From an uncultured Porphyromonadaceae bacterium (GTDB lineage Bacteria; Bacteroidota; Bacteroidia; Bacteroidales; Muribaculaceae): a DNA stretch of 64,000 nucleotides. Both the position numbers and the translations under genes were made by a program. Positions within the stretch are counted from its first letter, which is position 1, and every line of letters starts with the position of its first letter. Below are positions 1 through 8,695 of this stretch, piece after piece. The stretch spans positions 1-64,000 of the forward strand of contig UQUV01000014.1 of assembly GCA_900544305.1 (NCBI GenBank). The letters run 5' to 3'. The notes below the pieces were generated by a model. That model did not search any database, was not told the origin of the DNA, and saw only the letters and a program-made list of their open reading frames with translations.

Positions 1-82
1 GTAAGTCGTTGAAATTGAACAGTTAATTTAAATTAAATATTATCCAATTATTTGGATTACAACATAGAAGATTAAAACTTTT

Positions 83-2869
83 ATGCGCCATGCTTCTGAT
101 TTGAAAATTTCAAAGGAGGAATTTATTCAGTTAATGCATCCAGTACCATTTTTAAACAATTCTCTTTTTGAGTGTTTAGACAACAAGAGCCAAAACGGAC
201 ATGTATATAACTGGGATGGGTTTAGTAATATTAATCGTTCCGATCGTCAAGCATTTGTCCCCAATTATCTATTTTTTGCTGAAGAAGCATTTGTAGATTT
301 AAGTAAGGAATATGGCCGAAAAAAAGCATCATCGGTGAAGGTTGTTGGTTTGCTGAATATTTTAAAACGATACAATTTTACGGTTGAAGAAAATACTCCT
401 CTTGATCAAGATGTCGCTCTTGACCCGGAACTGTTAGGTAAAGTTTTTGAAAACTTATTGGCTGCTTATAATCCTGAAACAGAAACTACTGTGCGTAAAT
501 CTACGGGATCTTATTATACACCACGTCCAATAGTGCAATATATGGTGGATGAATCTCTTGTGGCATATTTAAAAAGAACTGTCCCAGATGTTCCGGAAGC
601 AACTGTTCGAGATTTGTTAAGTTATGACGATAATAAGCAAGATTATTATTTGACAGAACAGGAGACTCAAGCATTGGCAGGGGCGTTGCTGAATTGCAAG
701 ATTCTTGATCCTGCATGTGGTTCTGGAGCCTTCCCGATGGGAATGCTTCAGCAGATGAGTCATCTGCTTGGTCGGGTAGATACGGGCAACAAATATTGGG
801 AGCAGGTTGTGTTGGAACGTGCTCTTAATGATGTTTCTTTTATCGAAAAAATGAGTAATGAAGAACTCGATGCTCATAAACGTGAAATTGAAGAAGTGTT
901 TAATCTTTCCACCGACTTTCCGGATTATGCCCGTAAATTATATTTGATCGAGAATTGTGTTTATGGAGTTGATTTGCAGACAATTGCTACGCAGATAAGT
1001 CGTTTGCGATTCTTTATCTCATTGCTTTGTGAGCAACAGCCGGATTTGTCAAAGCCTGAAAACAATTATAATATCAAGCCTTTGCCCAACTTGGAGATGA
1101 AATTTGTCAGCGCAAATACATTAGTTCGTTTGGAGCATGTGGATGAAGCAAAGGAACTTTTCTCGAATAAAGATATTCTTGAATTGATTGATGAATTAAA
1201 AGCAATCCGTCATGAACTTTTTGTGGTAACAGACCAACATACAAAAGCTAAATTGTTAATGAAAGATGAGGGTTTGCGTCAAAAAATAATGCTTACTATT
1301 GGTGAGTCTGTTACAAGTGATATCGAAGTTCGAATTTCAGCTAAAAAAGAAATATTGACTAATCTTGAAAAAGAACTTCTGGATGCGGAAAAAATGGATG
1401 ATAAGATTCTTACTAAGGCTATTTCTGCAGATTTGTTTGGCGAAAAAACAGAAACGATAACTTATAGCCTGAAAGAAGAAACTATTAAAGATGTTAAAGG
1501 CCGTATCAGTACAGCGAAGGGAGAAATTAAGCGCCTTACAGAATCATTAGCTCCTGGTAGGGATAAAGCTATTAGTTTAGCTAAAAAACTAACTGATTGG
1601 AATCCCTATGATCAGAATGTTTCTTCTCCCTTTTTTGATCCGGAGTGGATGTTTGGTGTTAAAGAAGGTTTTGATATTGTTATTGGTAATCCGCCGTATG
1701 GTGTTTCAATCAAAGGAAGTTATCGTATTAATGTTGTGAATAGTTTAGGTCATGTTCCTGACTATGAGATTTATTATTACTTCATACAAGCAGCAGAGAA
1801 GTTTATAAAGTATGGTGGAATTCTTTCATATATTATTCCCAATACGTATTTATTTAATACATTTGCTAATATCTATAGAATTTCAATATTAGAAAATTGG
1901 AATATCTTAGAGATTTTAGATTGTACAAAATTCCCAATATTTGATAAAGCTGTTGTAAGAAATACAATTAACATGTGGCAAAAACAGCAATCAAATAATT
2001 TAATAGGTTATAGGAATACGTCAAACATTAGAAATTTTAATGATTTAATAAGTAGACCACGTATTTATATGCAGACAGAAGATTTGCTTTCACTTAATCA
2101 AAATTGGGGATTAGCTTTTATGTTAACACACGATATTATTAAGTTGCTGTATAAAATAAAATTTAACAAGAAGAGCGTAATAGAATATTTCCCTGAAATA
2201 AGTCAAGGGTTAATTGCATATGATAAATATCAAGGACAATCTGATGAAATAATTAAGAATAGAGTTTATCATTTTCACCAATATCGTGATGGCCTTAAAG
2301 AATGGTTATGGGGAGAGGATGTTACGCGTTATTCTGTTCAGTGGAATCAAAAGGAATATTTAGATTATTGTAGTGGCATAGCAAATCCTAGAAATCCTAA
2401 GTTCTTTAAAGGTAAAAGGATGTTGGTTCGGGAAATTACGAATCCATCAATATATGCGGCAATAACAGAAAAAGAACAATATAATGACCCTGCTATAATA
2501 ATAGTAAAAGACAGTGATTGTTATTCAATATATTGTCTGTTGGGAATTATTAATAGCAAGTTAGCAACTTTTTATCATTTTAACCATTCGCCAAAAGCTA
2601 CTAAAGGGGCTTTCCCGAAAATATTGGTTGCTGATATAAAAGAGTTTCCTCTTCCAAACATTGATGAGAAAAATAGAGTTTTAATAGAAGAATTAGTCTC
2701 GGCTATTCATATGGCTAAGAGTCTAAATTCTTTGGCTGATACAAGTAAGGAAGAGCAAAAAATAGATCTCTTAGTATATAAACTTTATGGTTTAACCTAC
2801 GATGAAGTATTGATCGTCGACCCTCAAACCCCAATCAGTCGAGAAGAATACGAAAAAATAAAATCATGA
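83..2869 (+). CDS. Eco57I-like N6-adenine DNA methyltransferase (type IIG R-M family), apparently N-terminally truncated
   Basis: This is a class I N6-adenine DNA methyltransferase of the Eco57I/type IIG family, which methylates adenine in a specific site and often carries a nuclease in the same chain. The S-adenosylmethionine motif DPACGSGAF lies at residues 209-217 and the catalytic motif NPPY at about 536-539. The preceding stretch RKSTGSYYTPR (about 138-148) is the usual lead-in to the methylase core. The last ~350 residues, more AT-rich, are the likely target-recognition part. From recollection, full-length relatives have about 300 more N-terminal residues, and the homology here begins mid-domain (FLNNSLFECLD). 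An in-frame stop at 65-67 lies just before the ATG, and the other two frames are also closed upstream. The protein is therefore probably a truncated or remodelled methylase, perhaps without nuclease. Two small genes follow within 10 bp. Confidence 0.8.
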   Translation: MRHASDLKISKEEFIQLMHPVPFLNNSLFECLDNKSQNGHVYNWDGFSNINRSDRQAFVPNYLFFAEEAFVDLSKEYGRKKASSVKVVGLLNILKRYNFTVEENTPLDQDVALDPELLGKVFENLLAAYNPETETTVRKSTGSYYTPRPIVQYMVDESLVAYLKRTVPDVPEATVRDLLSYDDNKQDYYLTEQETQALAGALLNCKILDPACGSGAFPMGMLQQMSHLLGRVDTGNKYWEQVVLERALNDVSFIEKMSNEELDAHKREIEEVFNLSTDFPDYARKLYLIENCVYGVDLQTIATQISRLRFFISLLCEQQPDLSKPENNYNIKPLPNLEMKFVSANTLVRLEHVDEAKELFSNKDILELIDELKAIRHELFVVTDQHTKAKLLMKDEGLRQKIMLTIGESVTSDIEVRISAKKEILTNLEKELLDAEKMDDKILTKAISADLFGEKTETITYSLKEETIKDVKGRISTAKGEIKRLTESLAPGRDKAISLAKKLTDWNPYDQNVSSPFFDPEWMFGVKEGFDIVIGNPPYGVSIKGSYRINVVNSLGHVPDYEIYYYFIQAAEKFIKYGGILSYIIPNTYLFNTFANIYRISILENWNILEILDCTKFPIFDKAVVRNTINMWQKQQSNNLIGYRNTSNIRNFNDLISRPRIYMQTEDLLSLNQNWGLAFMLTHDIIKLLYKIKFNKKSVIEYFPEISQGLIAYDKYQGQSDEIIKNRVYHFHQYRDGLKEWLWGEDVTRYSVQWNQKEYLDYCSGIANPRNPKFFKGKRMLVREITNPSIYAAITEKEQYNDPAIIIVKDSDCYSIYCLLGIINSKLATFYHFNHSPKATKGAFPKILVADIKEFPLPNIDEKNRVLIEELVSAIHMAKSLNSLADTSKEEQKIDLLVYKLYGLTYDEVLIVDPQTPISREEYEKIKS

Positions 2870-2873
2870 TATT

Positions 2874-3215
2874 ATGAATATTGTAGCAAAAATGAATAGA
2901 GGTGAATCTTTCATTGTCGCAAATGATGGACAATTTCTCGGAAAATTGTCTCTGAATAAATTTGATCCCGAATCAATACTCAATCCGTATGGATTGTATG
3001 GAAGTGTATATTCGGCAACATCTATATATAATCAGTATTCGACATATGGTAGTCCATATTCTTCATTAAGCCCTTTTAATCCTTATACTTTTACCCCGCC
3101 AATAATATATCTACGTGGGAGAAAAGTGGGATTTTTATCCGTTAATCCATATTTAAATGGTAGTATAGATCCTAATAACATTAACGACTGGATGAAGTAT
3201 AATGTCCTATATTAG
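2874..3215 (+). CDS. small Tyr/Ser/Asn-rich repeat protein next to the methylase
   Basis: I do not know its function. The 113-residue protein starts 4 bp after the methylase stop, so the two are probably co-transcribed. The middle (about residues 37-73) contains an imperfect 16-residue repeat, NPYGLYGSVYSATSIY followed by NQYSTYGSPYSSLSPF, then a third start NPYTF. The flanks are short and beta-like: an N-terminal segment with GQFLGKLSLN and a C-terminal segment with GRKVGFLSVNP, each resembling a strand pair ending in G-x-L-S-x-N. There is no signal peptide or membrane helix. I recall similar short proteins with YGS..YS..S..N repeats in other bacteria, with no assigned role. Its place between a methylase and a membrane coiled-coil protein suggests an accessory defence role, which is inference only. 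Confidence 0.7.
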   Translation: MNIVAKMNRGESFIVANDGQFLGKLSLNKFDPESILNPYGLYGSVYSATSIYNQYSTYGSPYSSLSPFNPYTFTPPIIYLRGRKVGFLSVNPYLNGSIDPNNINDWMKYNVLY

Positions 3216-3221
3216 TAGATT

Positions 3222-3854
3222 ATGACGATATATGAATATGCAAAGTTGGCAGCAGCCTTTTTTGTTTCTGTTGGAGGTTCTGGCGTTATAATTATGGCTC
3301 TCGCTAAATGGTTTGGCGGCTTTATTTCTAGTAGGTTACTTGATTCTTATAATAATAGACATGAGGCGGAATTGGAGAATCTAAAAAGTAAATACGCTGA
3401 AGAATTAGAAAAAACAAAGACTGATTTAGAAAAGGCTAAACTACAGTTTGTGAGATACTCTGAAAAGCAGTTTGAACTTTACAACTCTTTGTGGAAGGTG
3501 CTGTTATATACAAAACAGCAAGCAGATATGTTGTGGGAAAAAGCCGATCCTGCACAAATACCTGCTTTTAGTGAGCAAATCAGACTTACTAGAAATGCAG
3601 TAAATGATAATCTGTTGTTAATTGAAGAAGAGCATTATAATAAATTAGTAACGTTAATAGAGCGATTTGAACAATTTCAGTTTGGAAAGCAAAGACTTAT
3701 TGATGTTAGGGCAGATTCCAATGAAAGTTCAAAATCATTGATTTCTGCACAAGAAATGAAGCTGGTTATCAGCAAGAACAAAAAAACTAAAGAAAATTAT
3801 GATGCTTTAATTATGGATATTGGCAGATCATTTAGGAGTCAAATTAAAGGATAA
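3222..3854 (+). CDS. membrane-anchored coiled-coil protein of unknown function
   Basis: The 210-residue protein begins 6 bp after the repeat protein and closes the cassette. Residues 8-30 are hydrophobic and glycine-rich (VSVGGSGVIIMALAKWFGGF) and would form one N-terminal membrane helix. Residues about 42-85 are a charged heptad-like stretch (HEAELENLKSKYAEELEK) predicted to be coiled coil. The rest is helical (YSEKQFELYNSLWKVL, later IERFEQFQF). No catalytic motif is visible. I recall proteins with this architecture and a YSEKQFELYNSLW-like segment as hypothetical neighbours of mobile and defence genes, but cannot name a family. It could anchor or sense something for the methylase cassette, or be independent cargo. 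The gene is AT-rich like the two before it and unlike the leu operon beyond it. Confidence 0.7.
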   Translation: MTIYEYAKLAAAFFVSVGGSGVIIMALAKWFGGFISSRLLDSYNNRHEAELENLKSKYAEELEKTKTDLEKAKLQFVRYSEKQFELYNSLWKVLLYTKQQADMLWEKADPAQIPAFSEQIRLTRNAVNDNLLLIEEEHYNKLVTLIERFEQFQFGKQRLIDVRADSNESSKSLISAQEMKLVISKNKKTKENYDALIMDIGRSFRSQIKG

Positions 3855-3887
3855 TGCTAGACGTTTCTGACTCGAAAAATTTATCTT

Positions 3888-3921
3888 TTTTGAGGGAACT
3901 AAAATTTTGAGGGATCTAAAA
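3888..3921. repeat. tandem 17-bp direct repeat at the end of the methylase cassette
   Basis: Two adjacent 17-base units, ttttgagggaactaaaa (3888-3904) and ttttgagggatctaaaa (3905-3921), differ at one base. They sit between the last AT-rich cassette gene and the terminator of the leu operon, where base composition changes. They may be a duplication left by insertion or recombination, or a protein-binding site; nothing else identifies them. Confidence 0.55.
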
Positions 3922-3926
3922 TAATT

Positions 3927-3964
3927 GAAGCACGTCCTTTGGGGTTTCCCGGGGGACGTGCTTC
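3927..3964 (-). terminator. intrinsic terminator of the leu/cim operon
   Basis: A perfect 11-bp inverted repeat (gaagcacgtcc / ggacgtgcttc) lies 37 bp past the leuB stop. Read leftward, the hairpin is followed by an AT-rich run (aattatttt). Read rightward it could also stop transcripts leaving the methylase cassette. Confidence 0.75.
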
Positions 3965-4001
3965 GGTTATAAAGCATTCATCGTTTTTTCGGAGTGGGGC
4001 G

Positions 4002-5075
4002 TTAGGCTTTCTCGATGTAGTCGACGAGCCATTTGCTGACTTCGCTGGTGCGGTAGGCTTTGGCTCCTTTGGCAGCGATGTCCTCGGTCACTACTTCGGC
4101 ATCCATCGATGCGCTGACGGCCTTACGCACGAGTTCGGCCTCGGCCTTGAGGTTGAACGAATAGTCGAGCATCATGGCTGCTGAAAGCACAGTGGCCAGC
4201 GGGTTGGCAATGTCCTTGCCGGCGGCCTGCGGGTAGGAGCCGTGAATCGGTTCGAACACCGATGTGTGGATGCCCACGGAAGCCGACGGAAGCATACCGA
4301 GCGAGCCGGTGATGACGGAACCTTCGTCGGTGAGGATGTCGCCGAACATGTTTTCAGTCACCAGTACGTCGAAGTCCTTCGGCCATTGAATCATGCGCAT
4401 GGCGGCATTGTCGACGTAGAGATATTCGGTTGTCACGTCGGGATATTCGGCGGCGATTTCCTTCGCCACTTCGCGCCACAGACGGGAGGTGGCAAGAATG
4501 TTGGCCTTGTCGACTACGGTCACCTTCTTGCGGCGTTTCAGTGCGTATTCGTAGGCAAGGCGCACGATGCGTTCGATTTCGTAGCGGTGGTACACACAGG
4601 TGTCGTAGGCCGTGTTGCCGTCTTCGCTACGTCCCTGCGGACGTCCGAAGTAGAGGCCGCCGGTCAGTTCGCGGATGCACATGAAGTCGGCACCGTCGAC
4701 GAGGTCGGCACGCAGCGGCGACTTGTAGATAAGGCTCGGGAACGTGGTCACCGGGCGAATGTTGGCATAAAGGCCGAGCTGCTTGCGCATGGCGAGCAGT
4801 CCCTGTTCGGGGCGCACCTTGGCTGTCGGGTCGTTGTCGTATTTCGGCGAACCGATGGCACCGAAGAGCACTGCATCCGACTCCATGCAGAGCTGATGCG
4901 TTTCGTCGGGGTAGGGTGAGCCGGTGGCGTCGATGGCGCAGGCACCGACAAGCGCCGTTTTATATTCCAGTTCGTGGTTGAATTTCTTGCATACGGCTTT
5001 CATCACATTCATGGCAACTTCCATGATTTCCGGTCCGATGCCGTCGCCGGGAAGTACTGCAATTTTCAGCTTCAT
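4002..5075 (-). CDS. leuB: 3-isopropylmalate dehydrogenase
   Basis: LeuB oxidatively decarboxylates 3-isopropylmalate to 2-ketoisocaproate with NAD+ and Mg2+ in leucine synthesis; the same enzyme class turns 3-methylmalate into 2-ketobutyrate in the citramalate route to isoleucine. The 357 residues match the usual length. The signature RELTGGLYFGRP is at about 135-146 with the catalytic Tyr142, the paired Lys190 is in VDKANIL, and the metal-binding aspartates are in YVDNAAM (Asp222) and FGDILTDEGS (Asp246, Asp250). The NAD-binding loop follows as HGSYPQAAGKDIANP. It is the last gene of the leftward operon, 60 bp after cimA. Confidence 0.97.
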   Translation of the reverse strand: MKLKIAVLPGDGIGPEIMEVAMNVMKAVCKKFNHELEYKTALVGACAIDATGSPYPDETHQLCMESDAVLFGAIGSPKYDNDPTAKVRPEQGLLAMRKQLGLYANIRPVTTFPSLIYKSPLRADLVDGADFMCIRELTGGLYFGRPQGRSEDGNTAYDTCVYHRYEIERIVRLAYEYALKRRKKVTVVDKANILATSRLWREVAKEIAAEYPDVTTEYLYVDNAAMRMIQWPKDFDVLVTENMFGDILTDEGSVITGSLGMLPSASVGIHTSVFEPIHGSYPQAAGKDIANPLATVLSAAMMLDYSFNLKAEAELVRKAVSASMDAEVVTEDIAAKGAKAYRTSEVSKWLVDYIEKA

Positions 5076-5135
5076 TGTATTTCGTTGTTATTTCGTTTTT
5101 TTTTTGTTCTTGTCAGTTCGTTTGATGCCGGGGAT

Positions 5136-6671
5136 TTAAAAATCTTCCACTATGTTCAGCATCTTGATGGTAGCCTTGATGGCCGATTCGTTCTGGTCGG
5201 CATCCAAACCGATGGTTTTCAGCGTGCGGCCCTTGAATTCCCAGTGGATGGTGGTCTGCACAAGGGCGTCGGTACGTCCGCCCGGCGGGATATTGACCGC
5301 ATAGTTGGTCAGCGACGGGAATTCACGGCGGCGCTGCCCCTTGTAGATTTTTTTCATTGCCTTCACGAACGCGTCATACTGTCCGTCGCCCACCGAACTT
5401 TCCATATATTCCTTGCCGTTGATTTCCACCTTGACGATGGCCGTAGGGCGCAGGCCCTTCGTGATGGAAAGCTGGTAGTTGATCAGCTTGATCTTGTCGT
5501 TGTGGTTGCCGTGTTTCAGCACATCGGTCACGATATAGGGCAGGTCCTCCTGTGTTACGATTTCCTTCTTGTCGCCCAACTCGATGATACGTTGCGTCAC
5601 TTTCTTGATGTTTTCCTCGCTCAGTTCCAGTCCGATGGCTTCCAGATTGTTGCGTATGTTCGCCTTGCCCGAAAGCTTGCCCAGCGCATATTCGCGCGTG
5701 CGGCCGAAGCGTTCCGGAATCAAGTTGTTGAAATAGAGCTTGTCCTTGCTGTCGCCGTCGGCATGAACACCGGCGCATTGCGTAAACACATTCTCACCGA
5801 TAATCGGCTTGTTGAACGGAATTGCCACGCCGGAGTACGACTCCACGATACGGCTCACGCGGTTGATTTTCGTTTCGTCGATGCCCGTTTGCAGTTTCAG
5901 CATGTCGTGGATAATCGCCACGGCACTCGACAGCGGAGCGTTGCCCGCACGTTCGCCCAGTCCGTTCACCGTCGTATGCACGCCCGAAGCTCCCACCTTC
6001 AGCGCCGCAAAGAGGTTCGACGTTGCCAGGTCGTAGTCGTTGTGGGCATGGAAGTCGAAACGCAGTTCCGGGTATTCCTTCACCATCTTTTTCACGAGGT
6101 CGAACGTGTCGTAGGGGTCGAGTATGCCCAGCGTGTCGGGTAGCATGAAACGTTCGATGGGGGCATAGCGCAGCTTGTCCATCATGTTGAACACATATTC
6201 AGGCTTGTCCTTGATGCCGTTCGACCAGTCCTCCAGATATACGTTCACCTTCAGCCCTTTGGCCACGGCAATGTTCACCTCTTTCAGCACATCCTCGATA
6301 TGCTCTTCCGGGGTTTTCTTCAGCTGTCCGCGGCAATGCTTTTCGCTGCCCTTGCAGAGCAGGTTGATAACCTTTCCGCCGGCTTCGCGTATCCACTCCG
6401 CCGACAGTCCGTTGTCGACGAAGCCCAGCACTTCCACTTTTTCGAGATGTCCGTTCTTTCCCGCCCAGTCGCAGATACGCTTGAGCGTGTCGAACTCCCC
6501 CGACGACACCCGGGCCGACGTCACTTCTACACGGGGGATATGGAGCTCTTCCACCAGCAGCTTGAAAATGCTCAGCTTTTCGCTCCTGGTGAAGCTCACC
6601 CCCGAGGTCTGCTCGCCGTCGCGGAGGGTTGTATCCATTATTTCAATGAGAGGGTATCTCATAGATTGCAA
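5136..6671 (-). CDS. cimA: (R)-citramalate synthase / LeuA-like acyltransferase
   Basis: The 511-residue protein belongs to the isopropylmalate/homocitrate synthase family (DRE-TIM barrel). The substrate and metal motifs are DTTLRDGEQTSGVSF at about 13-27 and FHAHNDYDLAT near 207-217, followed by GLGERAGNAPL. The C-terminal ~130 residues form the regulatory domain. It resembles citramalate synthases of the Leptospira type (VEVTSARVSSGEFDTL) more than a true LeuA, and a genuine leuA is already the first gene of this operon. CimA condenses pyruvate with acetyl-CoA to citramalate, the first step to isoleucine without threonine; LeuCD and LeuB complete the route. The function is assigned from similarity and context; a second isopropylmalate synthase is the alternative. 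Starts at Met4 or Met12 are possible. Two bases separate it from leuD. Confidence 0.85.
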   Translation of the reverse strand: MQSMRYPLIEIMDTTLRDGEQTSGVSFTRSEKLSIFKLLVEELHIPRVEVTSARVSSGEFDTLKRICDWAGKNGHLEKVEVLGFVDNGLSAEWIREAGGKVINLLCKGSEKHCRGQLKKTPEEHIEDVLKEVNIAVAKGLKVNVYLEDWSNGIKDKPEYVFNMMDKLRYAPIERFMLPDTLGILDPYDTFDLVKKMVKEYPELRFDFHAHNDYDLATSNLFAALKVGASGVHTTVNGLGERAGNAPLSSAVAIIHDMLKLQTGIDETKINRVSRIVESYSGVAIPFNKPIIGENVFTQCAGVHADGDSKDKLYFNNLIPERFGRTREYALGKLSGKANIRNNLEAIGLELSEENIKKVTQRIIELGDKKEIVTQEDLPYIVTDVLKHGNHNDKIKLINYQLSITKGLRPTAIVKVEINGKEYMESSVGDGQYDAFVKAMKKIYKGQRRREFPSLTNYAVNIPPGGRTDALVQTTIHWEFKGRTLKTIGLDADQNESAIKATIKMLNIVEDF

Positions 6672-6673
6672 AT

Positions 6674-7264
6674 TTATTGGTTAGTTTTCTCGTATGCTTC
6701 AATTTTATCCTTGTTGGTCAACAGGAAGTCGATGTCGTCGAGGCCGTTCATCAGGCAATGCTTCTTGTAGGCATTGATTTCGAAATGTTCTGTCCGGCCC
6801 GTGGCGTTGTTTGTAATCGTCTGTTCCGGAAGATTGACGGTCACTTCCATTTTCGGATTGCTGAAAATGGAGTCGAACAGTTCCTGAAGGAATTCCTCGC
6901 TGACCACTACCGGAAGAACAAAATTGTTCAGCTCATTGTTCTTGTGGATGTCGGCAAAAAAGCTCGACACCACTACGCGGAAACCATAGTCGGCAATTGC
7001 CCATGCGGCATGCTCGCGGCTCGAACCCGAACCGAAATTCTTGCCGGCTACCAGCACCTGGCCGCCGTAGGTAGGGTCGTTCAGCACGAACGAGTCGATT
7101 TTATTGCCCTGCTTGTCGTAGCGCCAGTCGCGGAACAGGTTTTCGCCGAAGCCCTCGCGTGTGGTGGCTTTCAGGAAGCGGGCAGGAATGATTTGGTCGG
7201 TGTCCACGTTCTCCAGCGGAAGCGGAACACAGGTGCTTTGTATGATGTTGAATTTCTGTTTCAT
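6674..7264 (-). CDS. leuD: isopropylmalate isomerase, small subunit
   Basis: LeuD is the swivelling small subunit of isopropylmalate isomerase and works with LeuC to move the hydroxyl group of 2-isopropylmalate, and of citramalate. The 196 residues are the normal length. The motif NVDTDQIIPARFL lies at about 19-31, and GKNFGSGSSREHAAWA near 74-89 is the substrate-recognition loop of the family. It lies between leuC (33 bp upstream) and cimA (2 bp downstream), so translation is probably coupled. Confidence 0.96.
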   Translation of the reverse strand: MKQKFNIIQSTCVPLPLENVDTDQIIPARFLKATTREGFGENLFRDWRYDKQGNKIDSFVLNDPTYGGQVLVAGKNFGSGSSREHAAWAIADYGFRVVVSSFFADIHKNNELNNFVLPVVVSEEFLQELFDSIFSNPKMEVTVNLPEQTITNNATGRTEHFEINAYKKHCLMNGLDDIDFLLTNKDKIEAYEKTNQ

Positions 7265-7297
7265 CGTTTTTTCGGTTTAAAAATGGGATAGGGGGAT

Positions 7298-8692
7298 TTA
7301 CATAAGTTCGCGCGGGTCGGTGATAACGCCTGTCACAGCCGCTGCCGCCGCTGTCAGCGGACTTGCGAGCAACGTGCGTGAACCCGGACCCTGACGACCC
7401 TCGAAGTTGCGGTTGCTTGTCGATACGGAATATTTTCCTGCCGGAATCTTGTCCTCGTTCATTGCCAGACATGCCGAGCAGCCCGGCTGGCGGATTTCGA
7501 ATCCTGCGGCTTCCAGTACCTTGTCGAGTCCTTCTTCACGAATTTGTGCATCGACCATCCATGAGCCCGGCACGAGCCATGCCGTGATGCGGTCGGCTTT
7601 CTTGCGGCCTTTGACGATGGAAGCGAAGGCACGGAAATCCTCGATGCGGCCGTTGGTGCAGGCGCCGAGGAACACATAGTCGACCGGCTTGCCCAACAGC
7701 TTTTCGCCCGGACGGAAGCCCATGTAGTCCATTGATTTCAAGAACGAGCCTTTTTCCGTTTCGCTCATGCCGTCGGTTGTCGGAATGGCTTCCGTGATGC
7801 CCATGCCCATACCCGGATTGGTTCCGTAGGTAATCATCGGCTCAATGTCTTCGGCCTTGAACGTCACTTCCTTGTCAAACACCGCATCGTCGTCGCTGCG
7901 GAGCGTTTTCCAGTAGGCGAGAGCCTTGTCCCATTCTTCGCCCTTCGGCGCGTATTCGCGGCTTTTGATGTATTCGAATGTCGTTTCGTCGGGAGCCACC
8001 ATGCCTCCGCGTGCGCCCATTTCAATCGAGAGGTTGCACAGCGTCAAGCGGCCTTCCATCGACAGCGAGCGGACAGCTGAGCCGGCATATTCCACGAAAT
8101 AGCCCGTTGCGCCGCTGGTGGTCATTTTCGACATCATGTAGAGTGCCACATCCTTTGCCGTAACGCCTTTTTTCAGTGTGCCGTCGACGGTGATGCGCAT
8201 TGTTTTCGGGCGTGTCTGCAAGATGCACTGCGAAGCCAACACCATTTCCACCTCGCTCGTTCCGATGCCGAACGCTACGGCACCCATGGCACCGTGGGTC
8301 GACGTATGCGAGTCGCCGCACACAATCGTCATGCCCGGTAGCGTCAGTCCGCGTTCCGGTCCCACCACGTGGATAATGCCGTTTTTCGGGTTCATCATGC
8401 CGAAGTGGTTCAGTCCGAATTCTTTCGCATTTCTGGCCAGTGTGTCGACCTGCGTGCGCGACACCTCGTCGGCAATCGGCTTGTCCTGATTGCGCGTCGG
8501 TGTATTGTGGTCAGGCATGCAGAATATTTTTTCCGGACGCAGGCATTTGATGCCGCGTGCGCGGAGACCGTCGAAAGCCTGAGGGCTTGTCACCTCATGG
8601 CAATAAAGGCGGTCGATATACAGTTGGGTAGGACCTTCGTTCACAGTCTGCACTACGTGCTTGTCCCATATTTTGTCAAAAAGCGTGTTCAT
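7298..8692 (-). CDS. leuC: isopropylmalate isomerase, large subunit
   Basis: LeuC carries the 4Fe-4S cluster and forms isopropylmalate isomerase with LeuD. The 464-residue length is normal. The motif GDSHTSTHGAMGAVAFGIG lies near residue 130, one cluster cysteine is in FLGACTNGRIEDF, and two more in PGCSACLAMNEDK near the C-terminus, giving the expected three ligands. It starts 3 bp after leuA ends. The enzyme serves both the leucine route and the citramalate route started by cimA. Confidence 0.97.
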   Translation of the reverse strand: MNTLFDKIWDKHVVQTVNEGPTQLYIDRLYCHEVTSPQAFDGLRARGIKCLRPEKIFCMPDHNTPTRNQDKPIADEVSRTQVDTLARNAKEFGLNHFGMMNPKNGIIHVVGPERGLTLPGMTIVCGDSHTSTHGAMGAVAFGIGTSEVEMVLASQCILQTRPKTMRITVDGTLKKGVTAKDVALYMMSKMTTSGATGYFVEYAGSAVRSLSMEGRLTLCNLSIEMGARGGMVAPDETTFEYIKSREYAPKGEEWDKALAYWKTLRSDDDAVFDKEVTFKAEDIEPMITYGTNPGMGMGITEAIPTTDGMSETEKGSFLKSMDYMGFRPGEKLLGKPVDYVFLGACTNGRIEDFRAFASIVKGRKKADRITAWLVPGSWMVDAQIREEGLDKVLEAAGFEIRQPGCSACLAMNEDKIPAGKYSVSTSNRNFEGRQGPGSRTLLASPLTAAAAAVTGVITDPRELM

Positions 8693-8695
8693 TGA

